A stretch of DNA of 64,000 nt from Pochonia chlamydosporia 170 (GCF_001653235.2 NC_035794.1:1178001-1242000); one strand, 5' to 3'. Counted from the first letter of the stretch, positions 21,766 to 33,249 are shown. A program made the numbers and translations. Notes: a model not told the origin generated them from the letters alone.

Positions 21766-23376
21766 TTAAAAGTTGACTCCCAATTTGAAGCCTGTTCGCG
21801 AAATTCTCGCTGCAACGATACCAGTTGTTCCGGCAATCATAAAGGCTCCAGCAAATGCCTTCAATCCATTCACACCTGCAGGACTTTGAAGAATGGCACC
21901 AGCAATTGGAGCAGTAACCAAGCCACCAACAGAACCGAATAGCTGGCCGATGCCGTTTCGATAGCCAACTTCTTCAATCGGTGAAATTCTCGCCACCAGG
22001 GCCCCCATCAGCGCGATATAGGCACCTGAGAAGAGACCAAACAAGAGAACAAAGGCTACAGTTGCAGCATCATTCTCTCCTCCGGGAATCCACAAGCCCA
22101 AAACCCAGATACCTGCTCCGTAGCAGGCAAGCGAGAAGATATTAAAGAGTCCAAATTTGTCAGCAAGAAGGCCGGAACCAGCACGGCCAATCAAACTGTT
22201 CCAGGAAGGTTAGCAGCTGTTATACACGGAGAAATGGAGGTGGATTAAGAGGCACGTCACAAGCTTACCTTGCAGCGTTGTAAAAAGCGACCAAATTCTG
22301 TGCGAGGGATTGGCGCATTCCCTCCGCCTTGGCGACAGTAGGCATATAGTCTATCGGGGTATAGAGACCAAACGGAACCAATGAAAGACCAATAAGCAAC
22401 AACAAAAAGGTCTTCTCGTGGAATGGGCGAGCCAAGAGTTCTTTCGAAAGCTTCTGACGGCCGCCACTGAGGTGCCGAGCCTTGATAGTGAGGTTGGCCA
22501 CGATGAGGAGGGCGAGGATGATGAAGGTAGCACTCCGCATCGCCCAGCCATACCCGATAGACTTGATGAGGTTGCTGAGCATGATGGGAAAGATGACGCC
22601 CCCTACACTGGATCCAGTAGCGAAAATTCCGAACGCTGTACCGCGGCGTTTCTTGAACCAGCCGCTGACTGATCCAATGGCTGCCAGAAAGGTGGCAGAG
22701 ACGCCAATGGCACTGCAGAGTCCTTGTGAGAGCATAAACTGGTAGTACTTTGTCGACAGTGATGCCATCATCAGGCCGAAGACGTGCAAGAAGGACCCAA
22801 CAAGAAGCAGGGAACGTGGGCCATATCTGTCAAAGATTCTCCCTGTGAACGGCGACAAGAATGACATGAGGAAAATTTGCATTGACGGAATCCAGGCAAT
22901 TTGACTCGACGTATAGTCCTTGAGCGGTCCCGTCTGGTAGTACTCTTGAAAGGTACCAACACCTGGTAAAAAGTCAAGTGGTTAGCAGACCGCTTGTTGG
23001 CACTTGAGGGCTAATGGCATAGAATTGAATTGTACTTACTGTTAATCCAGCCATAGCTGCAAAATGAGACGCACCAGGCTCCCAGCACAACGAGCCAGGC
23101 TTCTAAGCCGCCATCGGGAAACTCATCGTCATCGTTGGTTGAGTCGCTGAGCTCCTGGCTCGCGTTTTCAACATCACGACGGGAAATCTGACGAGAGACT
23201 TGGCGAGAGACCTGCGAACCTGTTTCAGCAATCCATTCACCTTGTACCATAGCCGCGTCCGACTCAGCGATTTTTTGCGTACAGCGACTAGCTGTCGGCG
23301 CAAGGGTGTCTAGCCCCGAATCTGCACCATCCGAAGCCTTGGTGACTTCAAACTTTTCGTTGAACCTCTCAGTCAT
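21766..23376 (-). CDS. MFS transporter, monocarboxylate-transporter-like
   Basis: Exons 23040-23376, 22269-22962 and 21766-22195, introns 22963-23039 (77 nt) and 22196-22268 (73 nt), 486 residues. A hydrophilic N-terminal tail of about 95 residues contains the repeated [10 protein letters not shown] and an acidic stretch. It leads to [17 protein letters not shown], the characteristic first-helix entry of fungal MCT-like transporters. Twelve helices are predicted, with the MFS loop motif as [10 protein letters not shown] between helices 2 and 3 and [13 protein letters not shown] in the second half. Relatives are annotated as monocarboxylate or riboflavin permeases (Mch family); the substrate cannot be assigned here. 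The start at 23376 is the first ATG; upstream in-frame codons are non-ATG. No nearby gene suggests a cluster. Confidence 0.92.
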
Positions 23377-24791
23377 TTTTCCTTTTAGGAAGACCTGTTC
23401 CCCGATGTTTCGTTTTGGTGTCAATTGGGGAAAAGAAAAAGACGGAGAGAAAGACGGCCTTCGCCCGAGAAAGCGGAGAGGGTCCGGGGACGACTTTTAA
23501 CCAAGAATTTAGGGACCTGCAACCTTTTGCCGGCCGGCGGATAGCATGCCAAAACTGTTACAGGATCAGCCGTTTTGGAACAAGAAGGCGCCGATTACAA
23601 ACCCACTTGGCATGTTGGGCCGTCGTGGACGCTGTCTGTGTGGGGGTTCATGTTTGCCGTTTCGAGGTTCCGGTTCGTTAGGGAATAGATGGCCGTCGGC
23701 AATACGGTCAGCTCCGCCGCTAAAAACTTTGCCGTTGACTCACTGGAGGAGAGGTCAACTGGTGCCTGAGTCGTGGGATAGTGTCTAGTGGTGCCAGGCC
23801 CTTGTGCTCCTGGTTAGTTGCCATTGAGGTGTGTTGGCCTGCAGCTAAGTTATCAAGCAACTAGAACGAGATCCCCACTTGCTCCCAGCAGCGGAGACCG
23901 AGAACGGAAGAAAAGAAAGCAGACTCTTCCATCTCGTTGTACTGACTTACATGGAGAACAAAGAGGTTGTCATTGTTGCTGCAGAATTACTGCTGTCTCA
24001 GGTCGACAGTACTGTTTTGGGACACAGCAGATACGCCGGAAATAACCTTGAACCCCAGCATCCTTGGTTTTCTCAACACCAGGCTAGTCACCATGGCCTT
24101 CCTGCATAACACTACATGGTGGCGCAGGCTAACTCATACAGCTCATCCTGGTATTCAACCATGCCCGTAGAAGAAAGCACCATTGACCCTGATGTCGTTG
24201 CTTTAGCATATCCCTTTGGTGTCATTCCGATATTAGACATTACTTGTGACATGCCCGGAAAGGCTGAGCTTCTGGCTTGATCTTCGGCCGGGACACGGAA
24301 GCCATTGCGCCACCGGCAAAGTCGGGGCAGCCGACCAATGGCGGAAGGGAATATCCAGTCAGGGATTGGTCTGGCTGTCTCTGGCTGGTTGCACCGCGGC
24401 TCAACCACACTGGAGGCTCCGGATGCCACGTCGAGACACGAGAGAAAAATTTACACCGTTGCGTGAAATATCGCAACTCTCATATACATCCTCATTTCAC
24501 TCAATTTCTCACAGTCCATTGCATTATCTACGCAATTTGACAACTCTAGTTATTCCTGCATATCAATTGACCCTACCAGTCTCCCTTATCTGAAGCCGCA
24601 AGCCAAGGGATCCACCTGCAACAAATTTCTGTCAACTTCATCTCACCTACCTCAAGTCAAGTCCAGGACAAGCACCTACTCCATCAACCCTCTTGGCACA
24701 AACGAACAACTCACCTCGCCTTCAACTCCGCCATCATTCCCCCCTCAGAAGCATCAACTTTACCCATTCATCCCACGCGCCAGTCCCCATA
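23377..24791. other. Divergent intergenic region between MFS transporter and Pga2
   Basis: About 1.4 kb. It serves as promoter for both the leftward transporter and the rightward Pga2 gene. Pyrimidine-rich near Pga2. No coding frame was supported. Confidence 0.5.
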
Positions 24792-25283
24792 ATGGACCAC
24801 CAAGCACAACCCGTCGACACACAACAGCCACCTGCGCTCAACCTCCTCGGCCAGCTCATCGCCCGTCTCTCCGAGTACGGCCAAAATGCCACCAACAACA
24901 TCTCCCAAGGCTTCAACAACATGTCCCCGCAGTCATGGATACGCGTCATCGTCATTGCAGGTGGATACATGCTCCTCCGGCCCTATCTCATGAAGGCCGT
25001 CACCAAGGGCGCCGTGGAGAAGATGGAGCGGGACGACAAGAAGGAACGCGGCGAGGACGGCACGCTGCCTCACCCGGAGCTCACGCCCAATGAGTACCGC
25101 GGCATCAAGGACAAGTTGTATGCGGATGATGAGAATACCGGCGGTGATGGCACGACGTCTGATTGGGGTCAGAAGGCGCGGGTGCGGCAGCGGAAGATGC
25201 TGAGGGAGCTGCTGGAGGAGGATGAGAGGAGGAGGGCGGCGCTGGATGAGGATGCTGATATCCAGGAGTTTTTGGAGGATTGA
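24792..25283 (+). CDS. PGA2: Pga2-type ER protein-trafficking protein
   Basis: Single exon, 163 residues. The ATG at 24792 was chosen because the frame further upstream has no ATG. Residues about 55-80 form one membrane helix (WIRVIVIAGGYMLLRPYLM), followed by the conserved KGAVEK motif and a long charged cytosolic tail. In the tail are LTPNEYRG, SDWGQKARVRQRK and a very acidic C-terminus ending QEFLED. This layout (one TM helix, then the W-G-x-x-A-R motif) matches fungal Pga2, an ER membrane protein needed for traffic of secretory proteins in yeast. The biochemical activity is unknown. Confidence 0.85.
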   Translation: MDHQAQPVDTQQPPALNLLGQLIARLSEYGQNATNNISQGFNNMSPQSWIRVIVIAGGYMLLRPYLMKAVTKGAVEKMERDDKKERGEDGTLPHPELTPNEYRGIKDKLYADDENTGGDGTTSDWGQKARVRQRKMLRELLEEDERRRAALDEDADIQEFLED

Positions 25284-26607
25284 GGTGGGCTTGGCGTGGG
25301 GATTGTGTAATAGTATTGAGATTGTGTTATGAATTCATGGCGTTTTTGTGTGGTGTGCTTTTGGACTATTTGCTTTGGGGGGCGTGGTTCGTCTTGGCTT
25401 GGGATGTGTTTGCATGGACTGGAGTAGTGGGCTACAGAAATGAGGTGATTGGTATGAATGTACTCCGGACAGGCAGATTTATTCTTGTCGTGCATACGAT
25501 GGTGTTGATATAGGATGGGAGGTGTTATCTTGGCATATTGTCAATCTACCCGCTGCATGTATTTCTCGTGAAATGCTACTTGCTGGCTGAGTGGTTAAAA
25601 CAAGTACAAATTAAATTGTTATCTACCTACCTAGATAGGTACTTGAGTTACAATTGTCAACGACTGCAGATCAGCAACGCAGTGAAACATATCTCGTCAT
25701 GAAATTCCTCCATTCTGTAGGGTAGTAAAAGATGGCGCCAAAGGTAAGCACGAAACAAGGCGCAACGCAGCCCAGAGTCTCAAGTGGGGTCAATTCGCGG
25801 GCCGTCCGTTGAGGGGTTCGGGGACATGAATGTGTCTCGCAGTCTTGGCTCATTGAACAGCACAATAGCCAAGGCTCTGTATCTTTCAGGTCTGATAGCT
25901 CAACCGTCAATGTCCGGATCAAAGGATATCTCTGCAGTGCGATTAGTGAAATTTGACATGTCGTTCTGCCCCAAAGTGCCCCAAACCATGCAGAGTTCTT
26001 TGTCTTGGACTCTTGGCTGTCGACGGGATCCTCTGCTCCACCAACTATGTCATCGCCACCTGCGGTTGGCTGCGCCTCGACAAGCATAACCGTTGCTGTG
26101 ACCTTGGTCTGACCAGACCTCTTGCTGCAACCTGATGTGCATTCTCTGGTTCCGAGCCAGTCATAAATCGGCCCTTGTCCCAGCTTGTGTGCCGCGAACG
26201 ACTTCATCAAGGTCAACTTCTTTGTTTTTCTTCACCGCTGGCACTTGCGTCCTTCCCTCCCTCTTCAGCCTTGGACGCTCCTTCCCAAGTCATCTGTCGC
26301 ATCCGAGGACCAGGTCCTTTCTCGTCTTGAATCTTACTGGTCGGCTTGCTGAAGAGTCGCCCGCCGTCATTCGCTATTCGTCACTTGCCAGCTGCGGGAG
26401 AGCAATAGCTTCTAATCTTGAGACATCAGACACCAGACCGACTGACCAGCCTCGTTCGTACTTTGACCGCACTTGGCGACACCGTGGTGCAGACACAGGT
26501 CGACGTCAACAAAGAACTTGGCCTCGGTGCCCCTCGACCCTTGGATCTTGATTTAAAGCAAGCTGCAATGCCTCTTACGTAGTGGAACCCTTGGACAGAC
26601 ATTCAGC
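25284..26607. other. Intergenic region, Pga2 3' flank to SR-rich gene promoter
   Basis: No supported gene. A direct/inverted CTACCTACCTAGATAGGTA element lies near 25624-25642. The right third is the pyrimidine-rich promoter and leader of the gene at 26608. Confidence 0.5.
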
Positions 26608-29370
26608 ATGGGTGACTCGCTCAACATTCAGAATATGCTCGAGACTGGCTACTTTACCACGTCCAGAGCTCGCAGCACTGGCCCGTTAGTACTAGCCCTG
26701 GTGCAACTCCAGCTCGCGCAAGCTCGATCCAAACAACTGACCATGCTGACCTATCAATATAGCTCCGCCTCCTCTTCCTCTTCTCGACCCCCTCCGCTCT
26801 CACATTCTGCGCCCTCAGAACCGGTCCCGCCACCGGTCCCTGCCCATGGCCGAGTTCCAAGAACTGTATACCTTGCGCCTGCGCCGGAGCCTCGAAGGAA
26901 GCGGCCACCACCACCCACAGTTGAAGACGAGATTGAATCTCTTGCTAGGGAACATGGTTCACCTGCTGCGACCTTCGTATCTGAAGAAGAGCCGCAGTCC
27001 AGAGGCAAAGTCAACCAAGACAGTTTGATGGAGGATGTTCCTGAACATATCTCTGAGAGAAGATTCGTCCTCGTTCCAGATTCGGCTAAGAAATCGACAC
27101 CCCTTGCAAAAGATACGCCCAAGACAGAACGGCAACACGATGTGCACACCCCAAGGGACCGTAGTTCAGCTCGGAGATCCCCAAGACCAGAAGACGACCG
27201 CGGACCACGAAGAGATGCGACTGGCAGATCACGTTATGGTCCGGACCGTCGAAAGAGCCAGCAGGAACTGCCGACCATTGATACCGAGCTGGACGATCGT
27301 CGTCAGCCTGAGCACCACCGAACTAGATCGGCAGCCACTGGCCCTCGGCCGGACTATTTCGAGCCTCGTCAATCGCGCCCCTACGGTGACCAGCTATTAT
27401 CTCCGGATATCATCCAAAGCGGACCCAAGGGTCGCGAAAAGAGGTATCGTGGCATGAGCCAGTCCTCGGGAGGATACCACGGGCGCTCACCGTCGAGTTC
27501 AAGTCATCAGTTTGAAACCAGTCGCGACTCGGACCGTGATTACTACGGAAAAGAACGAGCATCTTCGTCGGCAAGACGCTCTAATACCGACCTGGAGAGT
27601 AGCCGACCTAGGAGGAGAATGACCAATGACGTTGATCCTCGGTATCGTGACGAGTATTTGTATCTTAGAGGTGATAAACGAGATGCTTCGTATGAACGAT
27701 CCGATCGTCCCAAGGTCAAGCTCTCCCCGCGTTCGTCTCGGGATCCTAGCCGCTCCGGAGATGAATACTCTCGAAGTCCTCGCGGCTCTGGCTATCTGTC
27801 ATCGAAGCCAGTGATTGTTCAAGATGAAAAGCCGTCGGCTCGACGGGATAGGAGGGACAATGGTTCTGAGCACATTCGAGCTTCCTCTCGAACTAGTACC
27901 TTCCCTCTGATGGCAGGAGCGGCAGCGACAGCGGCAGCTACGACAGCTGCAAATGGACAGATGGCGCGTGACGACTTAAGAGACGTGCCAAGAGAGCCGC
28001 TCGCAAAGTCACCTCGCATGACGGCACAGATACCGAAGGAATCTAATACTCAGCTCCCATATCCAGACGACGATTTTCCTCCTGGGGTTGGTCTTGGCAT
28101 ACAAGGGAGAACTGCAGAAGGCAAACAGCCAAAAGTCGCTGACTTGGGTGCCGTGTCGATGCCAGAACCCTCGCCAACAGTTTCCACTAATCCAGGACGC
28201 TTTTTCGACTCGAGTAGTGAAGTACCAGCAACACCATCGACGACGGCCGCAACTCCACAGAACTGGCAACCGCCAGCCTTTGACCCTGAAAAAGATGGTG
28301 TTCAACTCGAGCGACCAATTGGCACTTACAGACGATATTCTGAAAACCATCCCAAAGATGTATCTGATAGTTTACCAGAGTGTCCCCGTCAGAAGCCTGT
28401 TGCGGGCAAGGTAGATTGGCTCACCCTCCCGCACACCAACTTCAACATATGTCCGACCTGCTACGACTCAGTTTTCTCTTCAACTGAATATCGCACCTTT
28501 TTTAAACCAATGCTTCGACCATCAGATGAGCCAATTTCCTGCGACTTTGGTGTCTCTCCATGGTATAGGATAGCGTGGTTGCTGACTGTCAAGGACAAGA
28601 TTCCTGACCTGCGGCTGCTACAGCAGATTGCCACCATTGGTGCCACATCCAAACGGGAGCCATGTCCGGGTGACCAAAAAGCTACTCGGACCTGGCTCAC
28701 CGTCAAGGATCCCCATACTCGACAACCGGTGACCGACTTTGCTGTTTGTTATCAATGCGCCAGATCAGTGGAGTTGCTGCTACCAAATTTGACTGGTGTC
28801 TTCGTACCAATTGATGCGAGGGCAAGCCAAGATGTCTGTGCTCTGCACTTTACGCCGGAGCGACAAGAGTTTGTTTTGTTCTTTGATGCGCTCGAAACTA
28901 CTTCTGATAAAGCTCTTGCGGCGAAGCAACCGCCCAACGTGGATGATCTCGCGCGTGAACTGTGGCACTTGTCTGTCGGCTCCAAGTGCCGGGAGGACAG
29001 TCCAGTGATAGACGGATACTGGCATACGATGCAGTTTTTGCCCCAGTTTACGGTGTGCAGCAACTGCTTCGGCAACGTGGTTAAACCGAAACTCGGAGAC
29101 GGAAATGTCATTGCACGGAACTTTTACATGAAGGCGCAAAGGCTACCAACGGCTACATGCCAGCTCTACTCAACTAGAATGAGGGAGATTTTCAAACGAT
29201 CCTGCCGAAGGAATGATCCTAAATACCTAGAAGAAAAGGTGGTTCAAAGACGACGTATAGAGAAAGATATCTATGAGAAATTGGTCAAGCTAGACAGAGC
29301 AAATGTGAGCACTTCATGGAAGGAAGAACAGGTGGAGAAGCTCGTTGAAGAATGGAAGAGATGGGAGTAG
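26608..29370 (+). CDS. Large Ser/Arg-rich protein with conserved Cys-containing C-terminus (integral SRRM-like annotation in fungi)
   Basis: Read as exons 26608-26684 and 26763-29370 (intron 26685-26762: donor GTTAGT, branch CTGACC, acceptor AATATAG), giving 894 residues. The intron length is a multiple of three, so an unspliced form would also be open (920 residues). Residues about 30-560 are disordered and rich in Arg, Ser, Pro and Asp, with many RS/SR and DR pairs, as in proteins labelled 'Ser/Arg-related nuclear matrix protein'. From about 590 the sequence becomes ordered, with paired cysteines NICPTCYDSVF, FAVCYQCARS and TVCSNCFGNV that may bind metal, then conserved Trp-rich segments. 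It ends in a charged helix EQVEKLVEEWKRW. The function is not known; a nuclear role is inference from composition. Confidence 0.82.
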   Translation: MGDSLNIQNMLETGYFTTSRARSTGPLVLALVQLQLAQARSKQLTMLTYQYSSASSSSSRPPPLSHSAPSEPVPPPVPAHGRVPRTVYLAPAPEPRRKRPPPPTVEDEIESLAREHGSPAATFVSEEEPQSRGKVNQDSLMEDVPEHISERRFVLVPDSAKKSTPLAKDTPKTERQHDVHTPRDRSSARRSPRPEDDRGPRRDATGRSRYGPDRRKSQQELPTIDTELDDRRQPEHHRTRSAATGPRPDYFEPRQSRPYGDQLLSPDIIQSGPKGREKRYRGMSQSSGGYHGRSPSSSSHQFETSRDSDRDYYGKERASSSARRSNTDLESSRPRRRMTNDVDPRYRDEYLYLRGDKRDASYERSDRPKVKLSPRSSRDPSRSGDEYSRSPRGSGYLSSKPVIVQDEKPSARRDRRDNGSEHIRASSRTSTFPLMAGAAATAAATTAANGQMARDDLRDVPREPLAKSPRMTAQIPKESNTQLPYPDDDFPPGVGLGIQGRTAEGKQPKVADLGAVSMPEPSPTVSTNPGRFFDSSSEVPATPSTTAATPQNWQPPAFDPEKDGVQLERPIGTYRRYSENHPKDVSDSLPECPRQKPVAGKVDWLTLPHTNFNICPTCYDSVFSSTEYRTFFKPMLRPSDEPISCDFGVSPWYRIAWLLTVKDKIPDLRLLQQIATIGATSKREPCPGDQKATRTWLTVKDPHTRQPVTDFAVCYQCARSVELLLPNLTGVFVPIDARASQDVCALHFTPERQEFVLFFDALETTSDKALAAKQPPNVDDLARELWHLSVGSKCREDSPVIDGYWHTMQFLPQFTVCSNCFGNVVKPKLGDGNVIARNFYMKAQRLPTATCQLYSTRMREIFKRSCRRNDPKYLEEKVVQRRRIEKDIYEKLVKLDRANVSTSWKEEQVEKLVEEWKRWE

Positions 29371-29934
29371 AAGCAGTAGAAGGGGTGATATATTGGTTGG
29401 CTTATTTAAAGTATCTAAAGCCTGATGATGTAGCATACGTTATGACTTGATGATGATATGACAGCATATAGTAGGACTCGGTAGTTTGGGATATATATGA
29501 GCATTTTGGCCAATGGCTGTCTGATGATCCCAGCACCAACGACGAGGTTCCGAGTTGAATGTGAATAAGTGGAGAAGCGGTTGACCGCACAAACCCTGCT
29601 ACAGTGCCAAATAAGGCACACTGTGCCAGAGCACGGTCTAAGTGGGACAGCATCCAATCAGATATCGGGACTGTGGGCTCGCTTAAGGTACGTACCCCAA
29701 TTCTTAGGGCCCGCCCACCAAAATTTACCAAGGTCAAAAATTCACTCTGGCGAAATTTATCACGAGCCCGCCGGAATTGCAACCTCCATCCATCCCCAAA
29801 TTTCACGCCGCTCGACAACAACGGTAAGATTTTGCTACCCCCCCGCTCCTCGCGCAGCGAATCTCAATCTTTTTCTGTTTCGATACTAATCCTGCTCCTT
29901 TTTGTCTACAGGTCCAAGTCCCCCAACCGTCACA
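29371..29934. other. Intergenic region and leader of the uL4 gene
   Basis: Contains the 3' flank of the SR-rich gene and the promoter plus leader of the ribosomal protein gene. A 5' UTR intron is described separately. Confidence 0.5.
29824..29911 (+). other. Likely 5' UTR intron of the uL4 gene
   Basis: GTAAGA donor at 29824, GATACTAATCC branch region, TCTACAG acceptor ending 29911 (88 nt). It ends 23 nt before the start codon. Leader introns are common in ribosomal protein genes. Confidence 0.65.
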
Positions 29935-31220
29935 ATGGCTTCGCGACCTACCGTCTCTATCATCGGCAAAGATGGTGCTCCCACGGGAGCTACCCACCCC
30001 GTTCCTGCTGTCTTCACCAGCCCTATCCGACCGGATATCGTGCAGCGGGTTCACACTGGCATGGCCAAGAACAAGCGCCAGCCGTATGCTGTGAGCGAGA
30101 AGGCTGGTCACCAGACTTCTGCTGAGTCTTGGGGTACTGGTATGTGTTTGACGGATTTTTGAGCGGCATGATGTTTGTCTGGATGTGGATGTTTGCTCAG
30201 AGGGAAGAGATTGTCTTTTCTTGGAGTTGGACTGAAGCAGTTGGATGGACTGAGCCGAGCTTGAAAATTTCCACAGAAATTGCGGTTTGGAAGCCAGAAA
30301 AAACTGACTTGGATAGGTCGTGCTGTTGCTCGTATCCCCCGTGTCTCTGGTGGTGGTACTCACCGTGCCGGCCAGGCTGCCTTTGGTAACATGTGCCGAT
30401 CCGGTCGTATGTTTGCTCCCACCAAGATCTGGCGCAAGTGGCACGTCAAGGTCAACCAGGGCCAGAAGTACGTATATCTCTGCTCATAACGTCACAACTT
30501 CCAAAAACTAACAAATTCAGGCGCTATGCTACCTGCTCCGCCCTGGCTGCCTCCGCCGCCGCTCCCCTCCTCATGGCCCGCGGCCACGAAATCATGACCG
30601 TCGCCGAGGTTCCCCTCGTCGTTGACTCAGCCCTCTTCGACGCCGGCTCCATCTCCCGCACCGCCCCCGCCCTGGCCCTCCTCAAGGCCGTCGGCGCTGG
30701 CCCCGACCTCGACAAGGCCAAGAACTCCAAGAAGCTCCGCGCCGGCAAGGGCAAGCTCCGTGGCCGCCGTCACCGCCAGCGCCGCGGCCCCCTCGTCGTC
30801 TACAACCCCGAAGTCGACGGCAAGGAGCTCGTCACCGCGTTCCGCAACATCCCCGGCGTTGAGACCTCTCCCGTCTCCTCTCTCAACCTCCTCCAGCTCG
30901 CCCCCGGCGGCCACCTCGGCCGCTTCATCGTCTGGACCTCCTCTGCCTTCAAGGCCCTGGACGAGATCTACGGCTCCACCACCGAGGCGTCCGCCCACAA
31001 GCGCGACTTCTTCCTGCCTTCCAACGTTGTCTCCCAGGCTGATCTGACCCGTCTGATCAACTCTTCTGAGATCCAGAGCTCGTTGAACGCTCCCAAGGGC
31101 GAGGCTGTCACTCGTCGCTCTGCCGTGCAGAAGAAGAATCCTCTGCGCAACAAGCAGGTTATGCTGCGTCTGAACCCTTATGCGTCTGTGTTCGCTAAGG
31201 ATTCTCAGAAGAAGCTGTAG
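29935..31220 (+). CDS. rpl4: 60S ribosomal protein L4 (uL4)
   Basis: Exons 29935-30139, 30317-30467 and 30521-31220, introns of 177 and 53 nt, 351 residues. It begins [14 protein letters not shown] and contains the strongly conserved [20 protein letters not shown] and [20 protein letters not shown] loop that reaches into the ribosomal exit tunnel. [18 protein letters not shown] and [14 protein letters not shown] follow. The C-terminal extension ([20 protein letters not shown]) is typical of the eukaryotic form. Exon 3 is strongly biased to C-ending codons, as expected for a highly expressed gene. It is part of the large cytosolic ribosomal subunit. Confidence 0.97.
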
Positions 31221-32132
31221 ATGGGTGGAGGCTGACCTTGCTGGGTGTGCAGTGGGGTTGGAATGATGGAATGTGGTTGGTTTTTATGGCCTTTTTCATT
31301 TGTTTCGGTATGTCGAGGCGTATTTTGGTCTCTGGAACGTTCAGCTCTTGAATGAAATGAGATGATTGACTTTATTTGCGTTTTTGCCATGAAGTGAATG
31401 TCTTGAGTAGTCTTGAGTATGCGGCCGACTTTGATAGAGTCATAGAACGACGTTACATTGCCAGTGGACTTGAGTGATGCTGTGTTTAATGTGAAGTGTT
31501 TGCTCCAGGCCCATGAATAAGTCAAGCCATAGCCTTAGCAAATTAGTTGACCCAAGCAGAAAAGCGGCATCTACATCTGAGGGTCTGCCGTGTCGCGTTC
31601 CCAGGTAATGTTACACAGCATCTGCCACCAAACTCAAAATGCCGCCGACGTCGCCTCGATGTGGTCCATCTGTCCGATTGTTTATCCCTTCAGATGCATG
31701 CCCGCCTCTCGGCACAAATGTTCCTTTTTCCGTTTCTATTCTTATGCCTATTGAATCCATTGGACCTTGTGTTTAAATATACGATCAGCAAATGCGAACC
31801 CGTCATGATTTGTCATGGTTGGCCCAGCCCCGTCCCGATTCCTATTGTCATATATCACTCTTTCGTTTGGTAATATTGATGTCGGTTGTGCACCAACCTC
31901 AGCCGGGGATGGGCAGGACACGGCACGGCTCAGCATTCGGTTGGTTTTGTCTCACCATAATTCCACATGCCAAATTATCGCTCTGCCATTGTCGGTTGAT
32001 AACTGACCACGACGAGCATAAATGGGGGTTGCATTCCACTGCAAAAGGCCCAAGCCAGAACCACTAGCTTTCTCATAATAAAATCTGGCCACTCCGTCTC
32101 CTCACTGCCTACGTTCAACTACTTTTTCCAAC
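31221..32132. other. Intergenic region
   Basis: About 0.9 kb between uL4 and the secreted-protein gene. Open frames are short and unlike proteins. Nothing else was recognised. Confidence 0.5.
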
Positions 32133-32580
32133 ATGAAGTTTACTACAGCCATCATTGCAGCGAGTCTGCTTGGGGCTTGCCACGCGGGCACAAAGCCAGG
32201 CTCCTGCCTCTACCCGTCCGAATGTGTAAGCACTGGGACATTTCGCTTCTTCAAATACCTGGCTAATGAACTATTTAGAACAAGAGCACATGCGATGATG
32301 GCGCGTGTCAACGATGTGTATGCGCATGGCTCGTCTTATCCTTTGTGTGGTTACTAATTTTCAGTAGTGCGGTTCTCTTCCGGATCCCATGGTGCGACGT
32401 GAATACGGGCTGTGCTATCCACGATCGGGTCTTCGACGTGAGTGCGGTTGCTGCTATTACATCTTTTGAGGCAGGTGCAACATCGTTTGCGTTGGCTTTG
32501 TACTTTTCAATGGCTGATTTTTGATTTATGAAAAGATTGGTTGCGCATCCCTAGGCCTGGTCGGAGGCTGCGAGGAATGA
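32133..32580 (+). CDS. Small secreted cysteine-rich protein, multi-exon (exon 2/3 junction uncertain)
   Basis: Exon 1 (32133-32225) encodes a signal peptide (KFTTAIIAASLLGACHA) and GTKPGSCLYPSEC. An intron at 32226-32278 has GTAAGC, GCTAAT and TTTAG. Exon 2 starts at 32279 with NKSTCDDGACQRC. The last exon, 32536-32580, encodes IGCASLGLVGGCEE and a stop; it joins 32437 through an intron with a GTGAGT donor, and the exon before it reads IPWCDVNTGCAIHDRVFD. The exon 2/3 boundary is unclear: the best donor (GTATGC at 32318) leaves the frame wrong, while GTGTCA at 32305 with the acceptor at 32364, or no splicing at all, keeps it open. The product is about 80-100 residues, with 7-9 cysteines after the signal. 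It has the look of a fungal secreted effector-like or antimicrobial peptide, but no family was recognised. Confidence 0.6.
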
Positions 32581-33249
32581 AGATTATAAGATGCAAAAGT
32601 GAGTTTCCATGAAAGGAATGAGAGGGAACAAACTTTTGTATTATGACTAAGGGGAAAAGCTGGCAAACTGTACAACGGGGTAATCTTGGCGTTATATAGT
32701 AGAGCCCTGAGACTACTTAAGTAGTAAACTTAAGCAATTAAGGGAGCTGTGAATTGTCTGGTGTGAAGGATAATTACGTGACTTCCTTGACAGGTTCCGT
32801 GGCTGGGCTAAGGGGTCGCGAGTTTTACGAAATTCGACAACGGAACTTGGTATACGTCTCTATTGGAAAAAGTACTCAAAGGATGCTGTGTCTGGACATC
32901 AACAAAGCCATTCGTTACATTTCACTAGTCTACATTGTGGTCTATGCTTGTGACGTTAACCTCGTTCAAGGAACCACTTCAATGCCACAGATACAACAGA
33001 TAGCTAATGAGAAGACCAAGTTTACTAGAATTCAAAGATCAAAGCAATTATTTAAAAATTTCAACCAGCAAACGTCTATCCAAAACCACAACCGTAAATC
33101 CTCTCATGCAACCAAATCCAATCACACTTCTAAACTCAACCGCAAACCACACCAAACTCATCCATCAGACCCACGTCACCAATAATAACCCAAACCTCAC
33201 AACTCCATCTCACCCCAAATCCTCTCAACCTCTTCAACCCAAGCATCAA
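32581..33249. other. AT-rich intergenic region
   Basis: Contains a perfect 12-bp palindrome CTACTTAAGTAG (32713-32724) and an AC-rich tract (about 33060-33190). No supported gene. Confidence 0.5.

Noticed and set aside
30140..30316. snoRNA in the first intron of the uL4 gene
   Set aside because: uL4 introns host box C/D snoRNAs in some eukaryotes, and an ATGATGT plus CTGA can be found, but there is no terminal stem or recognisable guide, so support is insufficient.
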